Positions 1 through 6,110 of a stretch of 9,162 bases of DNA are shown piece after piece. Positions within the stretch are counted from its first letter, which is position 1; the number at the start of each line of letters is the position of its first letter. The notes beneath the pieces are model-generated. The model worked only from the letters and a program-made list of their open reading frames with translations. It had not been told where the DNA came from and did not search any database. Source of the DNA: Pseudomonadota bacterium (GTDB taxonomy: Bacteria; Desulfobacterota; Desulfovibrionia; Desulfovibrionales; Desulfovibrionaceae); the NCBI GenBank assembly GCA_023390395.1, contig JAEWCY010000064.1, positions 1-9,162 of the forward strand, in the 5' to 3' direction. Made by a program: the position numbers and the translations under genes.

Positions 1-585
1 TTCCAGGCCGTGATCTCGCGCGAGGCGCGGGCGCAGTGCCTGGACAAGATGGGCCGGCTGCCGGACTACGTCGTGGCCTGCGTCGGCGGCGGCTCCAACG
101 CCATCGGCATGTTCCACCACTTCGTGCCCGACGCCTCGGTCAGACTCGTCGGCGTGGAGGCCGGCGGCACGGGCGAGCCCGGCTGCTACAACTCCGCGCC
201 CATAAGCCTCGGCACGCCCGGCGTGCTCCACGGCATGCGCAGCATGCTGCTGCAGACGAAAGAGGGGCAGATCCAGCCGTCGCACTCGGTTTCGGCCGGC
301 CTGGACTATCCCGGCGTCGGCCCCGAGCACGCCTACCTGGGCGCGACGGGCCGGGTGAAATACGAGATCGCCGTGGACAGCGAGGCCCTGGCCGCCTTCG
401 AGGCCCTGTGCCGCCGCGAGGGCATCATCCCGGCCCTGGAGAGCTGCCACGCCGTGGCCTGGGTGCGCAGCCACGCCGCCGAGATTCCCAAAGGATCGCA
501 GGTGGTGGTGTGTTTGTCCGGCCGGGGCGACAAGGACCTCGGCATCATCGAAGCCTACGAGAAAAAGCAGGGAGGCCTCGCATGA
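1..585 (+). CDS. trpB: Tryptophan synthase beta chain, C-terminal part (5' truncated by window edge)
   Basis: The beta subunit joins indole, delivered by TrpA, to serine with PLP to make tryptophan; it acts in the cytoplasm as an alpha2-beta2 complex. The open frame begins at base 1 with no start codon, so 194 residues remain and roughly the first 200 (including the PLP lysine) lie outside the window. Visible motifs, numbered from the first codon: the PLP-phosphate loop GGGSNAIGMF (29-38), SAGLDYPGVGPEHAYL (98-113) with the Asp matching E. coli Asp305 at 102, ALESCHA (145-151) with the Glu matching Glu350 at 147, and LSGRGDKD (172-179) with the Ser matching Ser377 at 173. The usual ALESSHA is ALESCHA here, a mild change. 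This pattern is the classical TrpB1 type. Its stop codon overlaps the trpA start (ATGA, 582-585), which implies translational coupling. The identification is secure; only the true start is unknown. Confidence 0.97.
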   Translation, partial: FQAVISREARAQCLDKMGRLPDYVVACVGGGSNAIGMFHHFVPDASVRLVGVEAGGTGEPGCYNSAPISLGTPGVLHGMRSMLLQTKEGQIQPSHSVSAGLDYPGVGPEHAYLGATGRVKYEIAVDSEALAAFEALCRREGIIPALESCHAVAWVRSHAAEIPKGSQVVVCLSGRGDKDLGIIEAYEKKQGGLA

Positions 586-1352
586 GCCAGTCCATCCTCA
601 CCGCGCGCATCATGGAGGCGCTCGGGGCCGGGCGCAAGGCGCTCATCCCCTTCCTGCCCGGCGGCTTTCCGGACAAGGAGCGCTTCTTCGACGAACTCGA
701 CGCCCTGGACGCCGGCGGCGCGGACATCATCGAGATCGGCGTGCCCTTTTCCGATCCCGTGGCCGACGGCCCGGTGGTGGAAAAGGCCTCCCTCGATTGC
801 CTCTTAAGCGGCACCTGCCTGTCCTGGCTCTTCCACGAGCTGTCCAAGCGCAAGGGCCGCTACAAGGCCGGGCTCGTGCTCATGGGCTACTACAACCCCT
901 TCCTGCAGTACGGCCTGGACAACCTGGCCGAGGACGCGGCCGACGCCGGCGTGGCCGGCTTCATCGTGCCGGACCTGCCGCTCGAGGAATCCGGCCCCAT
1001 GGCCGAGGCCCTGGCCAGGTTCGATCTGGACCTCATCCCCCTGGTCGGGCTCAACACCTCCGAGGAGCGCCTGGCCGCCTACGCCGAAAAGGCGCGCGGC
1101 TTCGTCTACTTCGTGTCCGTGCTCGGCACCACGGGCATGCGCGAGTCGCTGCCGGCCGAGATCGTCGAGCGCCTGGCCGCGGTGCGGCGCATCTTCAAGA
1201 CGCCCGTGGCCCTGGGCTTCGGCATCAAGCGGCCCGAGCAGCTGTCCGCCTTCGGCGACCTCATCGACGCCGTGGTCTTCGGCTCGGCGCTGATCGCCCA
1301 CATCGACGCCGGCGGCACGGCCGCCGAATTCATGGCCCGCTGGCGCAGCTGA
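582..1352 (+). CDS. trpA: Tryptophan synthase alpha chain
   Basis: TrpA cleaves indole-3-glycerol phosphate to indole and glyceraldehyde 3-phosphate and channels indole to TrpB. The protein has 256 residues, normal for a TIM-barrel TrpA. The catalytic acids are Glu51 (ADIIEIGVPFSDP, E. coli Glu49) and Asp62 (VADGP, E. coli Asp60). The barrel strand GFVYFVS carries Tyr176 (E. coli Tyr175), followed by a phosphate-side loop LGTTG, and the C-terminal phosphate-binding segment is GFGIK (212-216) with VVFGSALI (231-238). The start is fixed by the ATGA overlap with the trpB stop and by GGGAGG at 570-575, six bases before the ATG. Two local departures from most family members are GLNTS at 156-160, where many TrpA proteins read APTTP or similar, and GTTG for the common GVTG. 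All core catalytic residues are present, so an active enzyme is expected. It is the last recognisable gene of the trp operon here; hairpins follow it. Confidence 0.97.
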   Translation: MSQSILTARIMEALGAGRKALIPFLPGGFPDKERFFDELDALDAGGADIIEIGVPFSDPVADGPVVEKASLDCLLSGTCLSWLFHELSKRKGRYKAGLVLMGYYNPFLQYGLDNLAEDAADAGVAGFIVPDLPLEESGPMAEALARFDLDLIPLVGLNTSEERLAAYAEKARGFVYFVSVLGTTGMRESLPAEIVERLAAVRRIFKTPVALGFGIKRPEQLSAFGDLIDAVVFGSALIAHIDAGGTAAEFMARWRS

Positions 1353-1368
1353 CCGCAACGATACGGGC

Positions 1369-1393
1369 GGCCGGATCGCGACGTGATCCGGCC
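1369..1393 (+). terminator. Hairpin downstream of trpA, possible terminator
   Basis: A perfect 9-bp stem, GGCCGGATC (1369-1377) with GATCCGGCC (1385-1393), encloses the 7-base loop GCGACGT. It starts 17 bases after the trpA stop, where a terminator would be expected. No T-run follows, so intrinsic termination is not certain; it could instead be an mRNA 3'-end stabiliser or a pause site. Confidence 0.45.
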
Positions 1394-1401
1394 CATGGGC
1401 C

Positions 1402-1427
1402 CCCGGCCGGCATGCGACCCGGCCGGG
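1402..1427 (+). repeat. Second GC-rich hairpin between trpA and the LysE-family gene
   Basis: CCCGGCCGG (1402-1410) and CCGGCCGGG (1419-1427) form a perfect 9-bp stem around an 8-base loop. Each arm is itself nearly self-complementary, so alternative pairings exist. It lies nine bases after the first hairpin and 28 bases before the next start codon. No T-run follows. It may act with the first hairpin in ending the trp transcript, or it may be incidental given the high G+C content. Confidence 0.35.
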
Positions 1428-1455
1428 CGGCCCTCCCCTGTCGCGGGAAGCCGCC

Positions 1456-2067
1456 ATGCACGCTCCAACCTACGCCGCCTATCTCCTCGCCCTGACCGCC
1501 AGCATGCTCACGCCCGGCCCGGCCATGCTGCAGGCCCTGACGCTGGGCATGCGCCACGGCTGCCGGCCCGTGGCCTTCGTGGCCCTCGGCAACGTCTGCG
1601 CCACGCTGCTGCAGATCCTCGTCGCCCTGTACGGGCTTTCGCTGCTCTCCGACGCGCCGTGGCTCCTGCGCGCGGCGTCGCTGGCCGGCGCGGCCTACAT
1701 CGCCTGGCTGGGCCTGGCCCTGTGGCGGGCCGGCGCGCGGGAGGTCGCCCCGGCGGGCGACGCCGCCCGGCCGCCGCTCTGCTCCCTGGCCCTGCAAGGC
1801 GCGGGCGTGGCCGCGGTCAACCCCAAGGCCTGGGGATTTCTGGGCGCGCTTTTGCCGCCTTTCGTCGCGAACGGCCTGCCGGACGTCGCCGGCATCGCGC
1901 TTCTGGCCGCGCCCATCCTGCTGTTGGCCTTCGGCGGCATGCTGGCCTACGCCCGGTTCGGGACCTGGCTGGCCGGGGCGCTGGCCTCGCCGCGCGCCGC
2001 CCGGCGGTTCTTCCGGGCCATGGCGCTCACGCTTTGGGCCTGCGCCGGCTGCTTCGCCGCGGGATAA
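1456..2067 (+). CDS. LysE/RhtB-family amino-acid exporter (putative)
   Basis: An inner-membrane protein of 203 residues, the usual length for the LysE/RhtB superfamily that exports amino acids such as lysine, homoserine, threonine or leucine. The family signatures are TPGPAM (19-24) at the end of the first helix and NPKAWGF (122-128) at the start of the fourth. By eye, hydrophobic segments lie near residues 4-26, 38-61, 67-91, 112-135, 144-168 and 187-202, giving the expected six-helix layout with a polar loop at 92-110. The start ATG has GGGAAG (1445-1450) five bases upstream. It begins 103 bases after trpA on the same strand, separated by two hairpins, so it may be read with the trp operon or separately. 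The substrate cannot be read from sequence; the trp neighbourhood hints at an aromatic or biosynthetic amino acid, but this is only inference. Confidence 0.9.
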   Translation: MHAPTYAAYLLALTASMLTPGPAMLQALTLGMRHGCRPVAFVALGNVCATLLQILVALYGLSLLSDAPWLLRAASLAGAAYIAWLGLALWRAGAREVAPAGDAARPPLCSLALQGAGVAAVNPKAWGFLGALLPPFVANGLPDVAGIALLAAPILLLAFGGMLAYARFGTWLAGALASPRAARRFFRAMALTLWACAGCFAAG

Positions 2068-2082
2068 GGCTGGTTTCTCCGT

Positions 2083-2092
2083 CCCATATGGG
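2083..2092. repeat. 10-bp perfect palindrome before the receiver-kinase gene
   Basis: CCCATATGGG is fully self-complementary and sits in the 55-base gap between the exporter stop and the receiver-kinase start, 30 bases before that ATG. Its A/T core stands out from the surrounding sequence. It could be a small operator or part of a promoter; no clear -35/-10 pair is visible around it. A chance occurrence is possible. Confidence 0.25.
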
Positions 2093-2122
2093 GTAATCGG
2101 GTCGCAGAACGGACAACCGCCC

Positions 2123-3226
2123 ATGCCGCACTGCGCCAAGATACTCTTCGTCGACGACGACCAGGCCGTGCTCGACTCCCTGCGGCGCGGCCTGTGCCGC
2201 CGTTACGACGTGGCCACCGCCGCCGGCCCCCGGGCCGGCCTCGAGGCGTTGCGGGAATGCGGCCCGTACGCCGTGGTCGTCTCGGACCTGCGCATGCCGG
2301 GCATGGACGGCGTGGCCTTCCTCAAGGCGGCCAAGGAACGCTGTCCGCAGATCGTGCCGGTCATGCTCACGGGCCACGGCGACCTGACCGCGGCCATGGC
2401 CGCGGTCAACGAAGGCCACATCTTCCGCTTCCTGACCAAGCCCTGCCCCATCCCCGCGCTGTGCCTGGCCCTGGACGCCGCCCTGGAGCAGTACCGCCTG
2501 GCCGCCGCCGAGAGGGAGCTGGTGCGGGTGACGCTGGAAAACGCCCGCCTCAAGGAGGACGTGGAGCGCATCATGCGCCACGACCTCAAGTCGCCGCTGA
2601 CCACCATCATCAGCCTGCCCCAGGTCCTGCGCCTGGCGGCCAACCTCGACGACGACCAGCGCGAGATGCTCTCGCTCATCGAGGACGCCGGCTACATGGT
2701 GCTGTCCATGGTCAACCTGTCCACGGCGCTGTTCAAGATGGAGCGCGGCCAGTTCGTGCTCGACCCGGCCGACGTGGACCTGCTCCCCGTCGTGCGCAAG
2801 ATCGTGAGCGTCCACGCCGACGCGGCCAGGTGCCGCGGCCTGACGATCGAACTGACCCTCGACGGCGCGCCGGCCGGGCCCGGGGCCATGTTCCTGGTGC
2901 GCGGCGAGGAGCTGCTTTGCTATTCCATGCTGGCCAACCTCGTGGCCAACGCCGTGGAAGCCTCGCCGGACGGCGGGACGGTGACCGTGGCCCTGCGCCG
3001 CGAGGGGGCCTTGGCCAGCGTGGCCATCGCCAACAAGGGGGCCGTGCCCGAAAGCGTGCGGGAACGGTTCTTCGAGAAGTACGCCACGGCCGGCAAGGCG
3101 CGGGGCACGGGCCTTGGCACCTATTCGGCGCGGCTGATCGCCCTGGCCCACGGCGGCGAAATCGCCATGGCCACGGACGAGGCCGCGGGCACCGTGGTCA
3201 CCGTCCGGCTTCCCGGCGCGGCATGA
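2123..3226 (+). CDS. Receiver domain - histidine kinase protein (REC-HisKA-HATPase_c)
   Basis: A soluble signalling protein of 367 residues in which a receiver domain precedes a kinase core. Receiver, about 6-125: acidic pocket Asp11/Asp12/Asp13, phospho-acceptor Asp55 (VSDLRMPGMDG), Thr83 and Lys106 (FRFLTKPC). A short helical linker at about 125-150 leads to HisKA with the phospho-accepting His153 in MRHDLKSPL. The ATPase domain has the N-box around ANLVANAVEAS (271-281, Asn276) and the G2 box GTGLGTYSA (328-336). In the G1 region the usual DxGxG reads NKGAVP (304-309), so Asn replaces the adenine-contacting Asp. There is no signal peptide, membrane helix or PAS domain, so input most likely comes by phosphorylation of the receiver from a separate kinase, or from a partner protein. 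The ATG has only a weak GGA (2111-2113) upstream. The last 29 bases overlap the convergent CheY-like gene. Domain assignment is firm; the pathway is unknown. Confidence 0.93.
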   Translation: MPHCAKILFVDDDQAVLDSLRRGLCRRYDVATAAGPRAGLEALRECGPYAVVVSDLRMPGMDGVAFLKAAKERCPQIVPVMLTGHGDLTAAMAAVNEGHIFRFLTKPCPIPALCLALDAALEQYRLAAAERELVRVTLENARLKEDVERIMRHDLKSPLTTIISLPQVLRLAANLDDDQREMLSLIEDAGYMVLSMVNLSTALFKMERGQFVLDPADVDLLPVVRKIVSVHADAARCRGLTIELTLDGAPAGPGAMFLVRGEELLCYSMLANLVANAVEASPDGGTVTVALRREGALASVAIANKGAVPESVRERFFEKYATAGKARGTGLGTYSARLIALAHGGEIAMATDEAAGTVVTVRLPGAA

Positions 3227-3614
3227 GGGCGCGCTCGGCCAGGGCCTCGTTGATCTTCCGGTCCAGGGTGTTGGGGGAGAAGGGCTTGACGACGTAGTTG
3301 GTCACGCCGGCCTGCATGGCCGTGAGCACGTGCTCCTCGTTGGCCTCGGCCGTGATCATGACCACCGGCAGCTTGCGGTAGGCCTCGCTGGCCCGGATGC
3401 GGTTCAGAAGCGACAGGCCGGACATGCGCGGCATGTTCCAGTCGAGCAGCACCAGGTCCACGTGGTGGCCGTTGATGTAGTTCCAGGCGATGTCGCCGTC
3501 CTCGGCGCACTCGACGTTGCGGTAGCCCAGCTGGCGCAGGATGAAGACGATGGTCTTGCGCATGGGCTGCTGGTCGTCCACCACCAGGATGGCCGGAAAG
3601 GACGTCGATTCCAT
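3198..3614 (-). CDS. Single-domain CheY-like response regulator
   Basis: A 138-residue receiver with no output domain. The phosphorylation site is complete: Asp13/Asp14, acceptor Asp58 in LLDWNMPRMSG, Thr88 (MITAEA) and Lys110 (VVKPF); Tyr107 occupies the position of the switch tyrosine in CheY. The DWNMP and AG-TNYVVKPF segments resemble true chemotaxis CheY more than the average receiver, but there are no che genes in the window, so a role in chemotaxis is not shown. A strong AAGGAGG (3620-3626) five bases before the ATG fixes the start. It lies 99 bases downstream of the phoU-like gene on the same strand. Its stop falls inside the 3' end of the facing receiver-kinase gene. A phosphorelay partnership with that kinase is a reasonable guess from position only. 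The C-terminal tail after about residue 126 is charged and probably disordered. Confidence 0.93.
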   Translation of the reverse strand: MESTSFPAILVVDDQQPMRKTIVFILRQLGYRNVECAEDGDIAWNYINGHHVDLVLLDWNMPRMSGLSLLNRIRASEAYRKLPVVMITAEANEEHVLTAMQAGVTNYVVKPFSPNTLDRKINEALAERALMPRREAGR

Positions 3615-3713
3615 GGCCGCCTCCTTGGCTGCGTCCCCAGGATAACCGCAAAACGCCGGGCGCGCCAGGGAATCGGTTTTTTTCCCGTCAAAGCCGAAGA
3701 CGACGGCGGGCGG

Positions 3714-4370
3714 CTAGTCGCAGCGGTGGCGGCTGCAGGCCCCCTCGCGGATGAAGACCACGGATTCGGCGATGTTGGTGCACTGGTCGCACACCCGCTT
3801 GAGGCCGTGGGCGATGAAGCTCACCTGCACGGCCCGTTCCACCGGCCGGGCCACCTCGCGCATGTACTCGGTCATCTCCTTGAGGATGGCCACGTTGAGC
3901 TCCAGGATGTCCTCGGACTCCTCGCACACGCGCCGGGCGACATCCAGGTCGAGTTCGGAGAAGCACACGGCCGTGCGGGCCAGGAACTCGCGCGTGGCTC
4001 CGGCCAGCTCCTCCAGCCGGGCCGGCGGGGCGATGGGCTCGCGCTCGGCCAGCCACAGCCCCCGGTAGGCGATGCCCACGGCCTGGTCGGCGATGCGCTC
4101 GATGTCCCCCACCGAGCGCATGCAGCCGAGGATGTAGCGCAGGTCCCGGGCCACGGGCTGGTACAGGGCGAGCAGACGCAAAATCTCGGCGTCCAGGGCG
4201 CATTCCATCCCGTCTATGGTCGCATCCGCGGCGATGACCGCCCGGGCCGGTGCGGGATCGCGCTCGAACACCGTGCGCAGCGCCTTCTCCACGGCGACCT
4301 GGGCCATGTGAAAGGCCGTGAGCATGTCCGTCTTGAGCTTTTCCAGGTCCGCTTCGATGATCCGTTCCAC
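3714..4370 (-). CDS. phoU: PhoU-family phosphate signalling protein
   Basis: PhoU is a cytoplasmic all-helical protein that usually links the Pst phosphate transporter to the PhoR kinase and restrains the Pho response. The protein has 218 residues, close to the usual 215-240, and consists of two PhoU helical-bundle repeats (about 5-105 and 110-210). The first repeat carries the metal-binding motif DIERIADQ (89-96). The second has LKRVCDQCTNIAE (190-202), where Lys191 stands in for the usual Glu. I chose the GTG at 4370, giving MERIIEADLEK, because GGAGG at 4376-4380 lies five bases upstream; an in-frame GTG at 4382 would add four residues but has no comparable site. No pst, phoR or phoB gene is in the window. 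The next gene on the strand is the CheY-like receiver, 99 bases on. Family membership is clear; coupling to Pst is assumed from the family. Confidence 0.93.
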   Translation of the reverse strand: MERIIEADLEKLKTDMLTAFHMAQVAVEKALRTVFERDPAPARAVIAADATIDGMECALDAEILRLLALYQPVARDLRYILGCMRSVGDIERIADQAVGIAYRGLWLAEREPIAPPARLEELAGATREFLARTAVCFSELDLDVARRVCEESEDILELNVAILKEMTEYMREVARPVERAVQVSFIAHGLKRVCDQCTNIAESVVFIREGACSRHRCD

Positions 4371-4375
4371 GCCGC

Positions 4376-4380
4376 CCTCC
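4376..4380 (-). promoter_or_regulatory. Ribosome binding site deciding the phoU start
   Basis: GGAGG is five bases before the GTG at 4370. This is the best-spaced Shine-Dalgarno in the region and would lie inside the coding sequence if the upstream GTG at 4382 were used, so it favours the shorter protein. Confidence 0.65.
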
Positions 4381-4541
4381 ACTCCAGGAAAATCGTGCAG
4401 GCAATGACTTCAAAGCGTATCCAACGGCCACACGTCTGGCAAGACTTCCGCCGAATTGTCACATAAGCGCCCTTCCCGGACGCGTCGGGGCGGGGTGGTA
4501 TCCCCGGCGACGCCAACATACTTTTCCGTATCCCCCTTGCA

Positions 4542-4563
4542 TTTTCGGCCGCAGCGGCCAAAA
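4542..4563. promoter_or_regulatory. Dyad between divergent phoU and MFS genes, possible operator
   Basis: TTTT-C-GGCCGC-A-GCGGCC-AAAA is an inverted repeat with one unpaired base (C4546) and a central A4553. It lies 57 bases upstream of the MFS start codon. CGGCCAAA occurs at 4556-4563 and again as CGGCCAAA at 4565-4572, giving a short direct repeat. The rest of the 249-base divergent gap (4371-4619) is less GC-rich than its surroundings and should hold both promoters, but I find no convincing -35/-10 pair for either gene. A regulator site is plausible because transporters of this class are often repressed by a local regulator; no such regulator gene is in the window. Confidence 0.35.
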
Positions 4564-4619
4564 TCGGCCAAACGCCGGCGCGCCCGCCTTCCCGCCGCCG
4601 CGCTTCCAAAGGAATCCGC

Positions 4620-6047
4620 ATGACCCGACTTTCCGCCGGTTCGCCGGCCATGGTGCTCGTCACCGTCTGCATCGCCCAGTTCATGGTCCCATTCATGCTC
4701 ACCTCGGTCGGGGTGGCCCTGCCGTCCCTCGGCCGCGAGCTCGGGGCCACGGCCATGCAGCTCGGTCTCATCGAACAGCTCTACGTCGTCTCCCTGGCCA
4801 TGGGCATGCTGGCCTTCGGGCGCTACGGCGACATCGTGGGCCAGCGCCGGGTGCTCCTGCCGGGCTTGGCCGTCTTCACGGCGCTCACCTGCTCGCTGGG
4901 ATTCACCCGCTCGGTGGACATGGTGCTCGTCCAGCGCTTCTTCCAGGGCATCGGCGCCTGCATGATGCTGTCCGGGTCCCTGGCCTTGGTGGCGGCGGCC
5001 TATCCGCCGGAGCTTCGGGGCCGCAAGATCGGTCTCGTCTCGGCCTGCACCTACGCCGGCCTGTCGATGGGGCCGGTGCTCGGCGGCTACGTCACGGGGC
5101 ATTTCGGCTGGCGCTGGGTGTTCCTCATGTCCGCGCCCCTGGGCCTGGCGGCCACGGCCATGTGCCTTTTCGGCATGCGCGAGGGGCCCCAAAACGCCTC
5201 GGGCGAGCGCATGGACTGGCGCGGCGGCGTGTTCTACGCCGTAAGCGTCGGCCTGCTCATGCTGGGCGCGGCCCATGCCCGGGAGCTGCCCCTGGGCCCG
5301 GCCATGCTCGCCGGGGGACTGCTCGGGTTGGCCGTCTTCCTGCGCCTGCAGGCCCGCACGCGCTGCGCCCTGCTCGACATGCACCTGCTGGCGCGAAACC
5401 GCTTCTTCACCCTCAGTTGCCTGGCGGCGCTCGGCAACTACGCCGCCACCTTCGGCATCACCTTCCTCATGAGCCTGTACCTGCAATACGCCAAGGGCCT
5501 GCCGCCGCGCCAGGCCGGGTTCGTGCTGCTCTTCCAGCCCATCCTGCAGGTCGTGGCCTCGCCCGTGGCCGGCCGGCTGACGGAGCGTTTCGCCGCGGAA
5601 AAGCTGGCCACGGTCGGCATGCTGGTCAGCTCGGCCGGGCTCTTCCTGGCCGCCGCGACGATAAGCGCCGCCACGCCCATCTGGGTGCTCGTGGCGGAAC
5701 TGATGGTCATCGGCGTCGGGTTCGGCATCTTCATCACGCCCAATTCCACGGCCATCATGGGCAGCGTGCAAAAGCGCCAGTTCGGCCTGGCCTCGGGCAT
5801 GATCGCGGCCATGCGCACGCTCGGCATGGCCGTGTCCATGACCTCGGTCACGCTGATCTTTTCGCTTTTGATGGGCGAGGCCACCATCACCGCCGACACC
5901 CTGCCGGCCTTCCTGGTCAGCATGCGCATCGGGCTCTCGGCCTTCGCCGTGTTCTCGTGCCTGGGGGTGATCCTGTCGTTCTGGCGGGGGAAAAAACCGG
6001 GCAGCGCCGCCCCGGGCGGCGAAGGCCGCGCCTGCCGGGGGGCGTGA
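4620..6047 (+). CDS. MFS transporter, DHA2 (EmrB/QacA-like) drug:H+ antiporter family
   Basis: An inner-membrane proton-driven exporter of 475 residues, the length of the 14-helix DHA2 group. Visible family motifs: a first helix ending in VGVALPSLGREL (30-41); motif A GRYGDIVGQRRVL (67-79) between helices 2 and 3; a helix-4 motif with Arg106 in VQRFFQGIGACMM (104-116); and the antiporter motif C around AGLSMGPVLGGYV (146-158), followed by GWRWVFL (163-169). About fourteen hydrophobic stretches can be counted by eye, and a short polar, Gly/Arg-rich tail follows residue 457. AAAGGAA (4608-4614) five bases before the ATG supports the start. No membrane-fusion (EmrA-type) or outer-membrane partner is next to it, so it probably works alone. 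The substrate is unknown; multidrug or toxic-metabolite efflux is the family expectation. It is transcribed divergently from phoU and converges on pyruvate kinase. Confidence 0.9.
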   Translation: MTRLSAGSPAMVLVTVCIAQFMVPFMLTSVGVALPSLGRELGATAMQLGLIEQLYVVSLAMGMLAFGRYGDIVGQRRVLLPGLAVFTALTCSLGFTRSVDMVLVQRFFQGIGACMMLSGSLALVAAAYPPELRGRKIGLVSACTYAGLSMGPVLGGYVTGHFGWRWVFLMSAPLGLAATAMCLFGMREGPQNASGERMDWRGGVFYAVSVGLLMLGAAHARELPLGPAMLAGGLLGLAVFLRLQARTRCALLDMHLLARNRFFTLSCLAALGNYAATFGITFLMSLYLQYAKGLPPRQAGFVLLFQPILQVVASPVAGRLTERFAAEKLATVGMLVSSAGLFLAAATISAATPIWVLVAELMVIGVGFGIFITPNSTAIMGSVQKRQFGLASGMIAAMRTLGMAVSMTSVTLIFSLLMGEATITADTLPAFLVSMRIGLSAFAVFSCLGVILSFWRGKKPGSAAPGGEGRACRGA

Positions 6048-6064
6048 GGACGACGTGGCCCGCA

Positions 6065-6102
6065 GCGCCGCGAAAGGGAAGCAAACGTCCCCTTCGCGGC
6101 GC
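6065..6102. terminator. Probable bidirectional terminator between the MFS gene and pyk
   Basis: GCGCCGCGAAAGGG (6065-6078) pairs with CCCCTTCGCGGCGC (6089-6102): a 14-bp stem with a single A-C mismatch and a 10-base loop. It lies in the 63-base gap between two converging genes, 17 bases after the MFS stop and 8 bases after the pyk stop, exactly where a shared terminator belongs. There is no T-run on either side. Confidence 0.7.
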
Positions 6103-6110
6103 GAGGCAGG

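Noticed and set aside
2027..3151. Long minus-strand open frame opposite the receiver-kinase gene
   Set aside because: Its translation is rich in Gly, Arg, His and Gln with no recognisable motif. It is the antisense shadow expected of a GC-rich gene whose plus-strand frame has clear REC/HisKA/HATPase motifs.
3635..3675. Possible sigma-54 promoter before the CheY-like gene (TGGCGC...TTTTGC)
   Set aside because: The GG-to-GC spacing is 15 bases instead of the required 10.
3677..3706. T-run 3677-3683 next to a short stem as a terminator
   Set aside because: On the minus (coding) strand the stem is followed by A residues. On the plus strand the T-run precedes the stem, and no good GC-rich stem comes before it.
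3330..4466. Long plus-strand open frame opposite the CheY-like and phoU genes
   Set aside because: It spans two well-supported minus-strand genes and the gap between them, has a low-complexity His/Gly/Ala/Val composition and matches no family I recognise.
4455..4466. TTGTCACATAA resembling half of a Pho box upstream of phoU
   Set aside because: Only one imperfect half-site is present; there is no second repeat at the 11-base spacing, so it does not support PhoB control.
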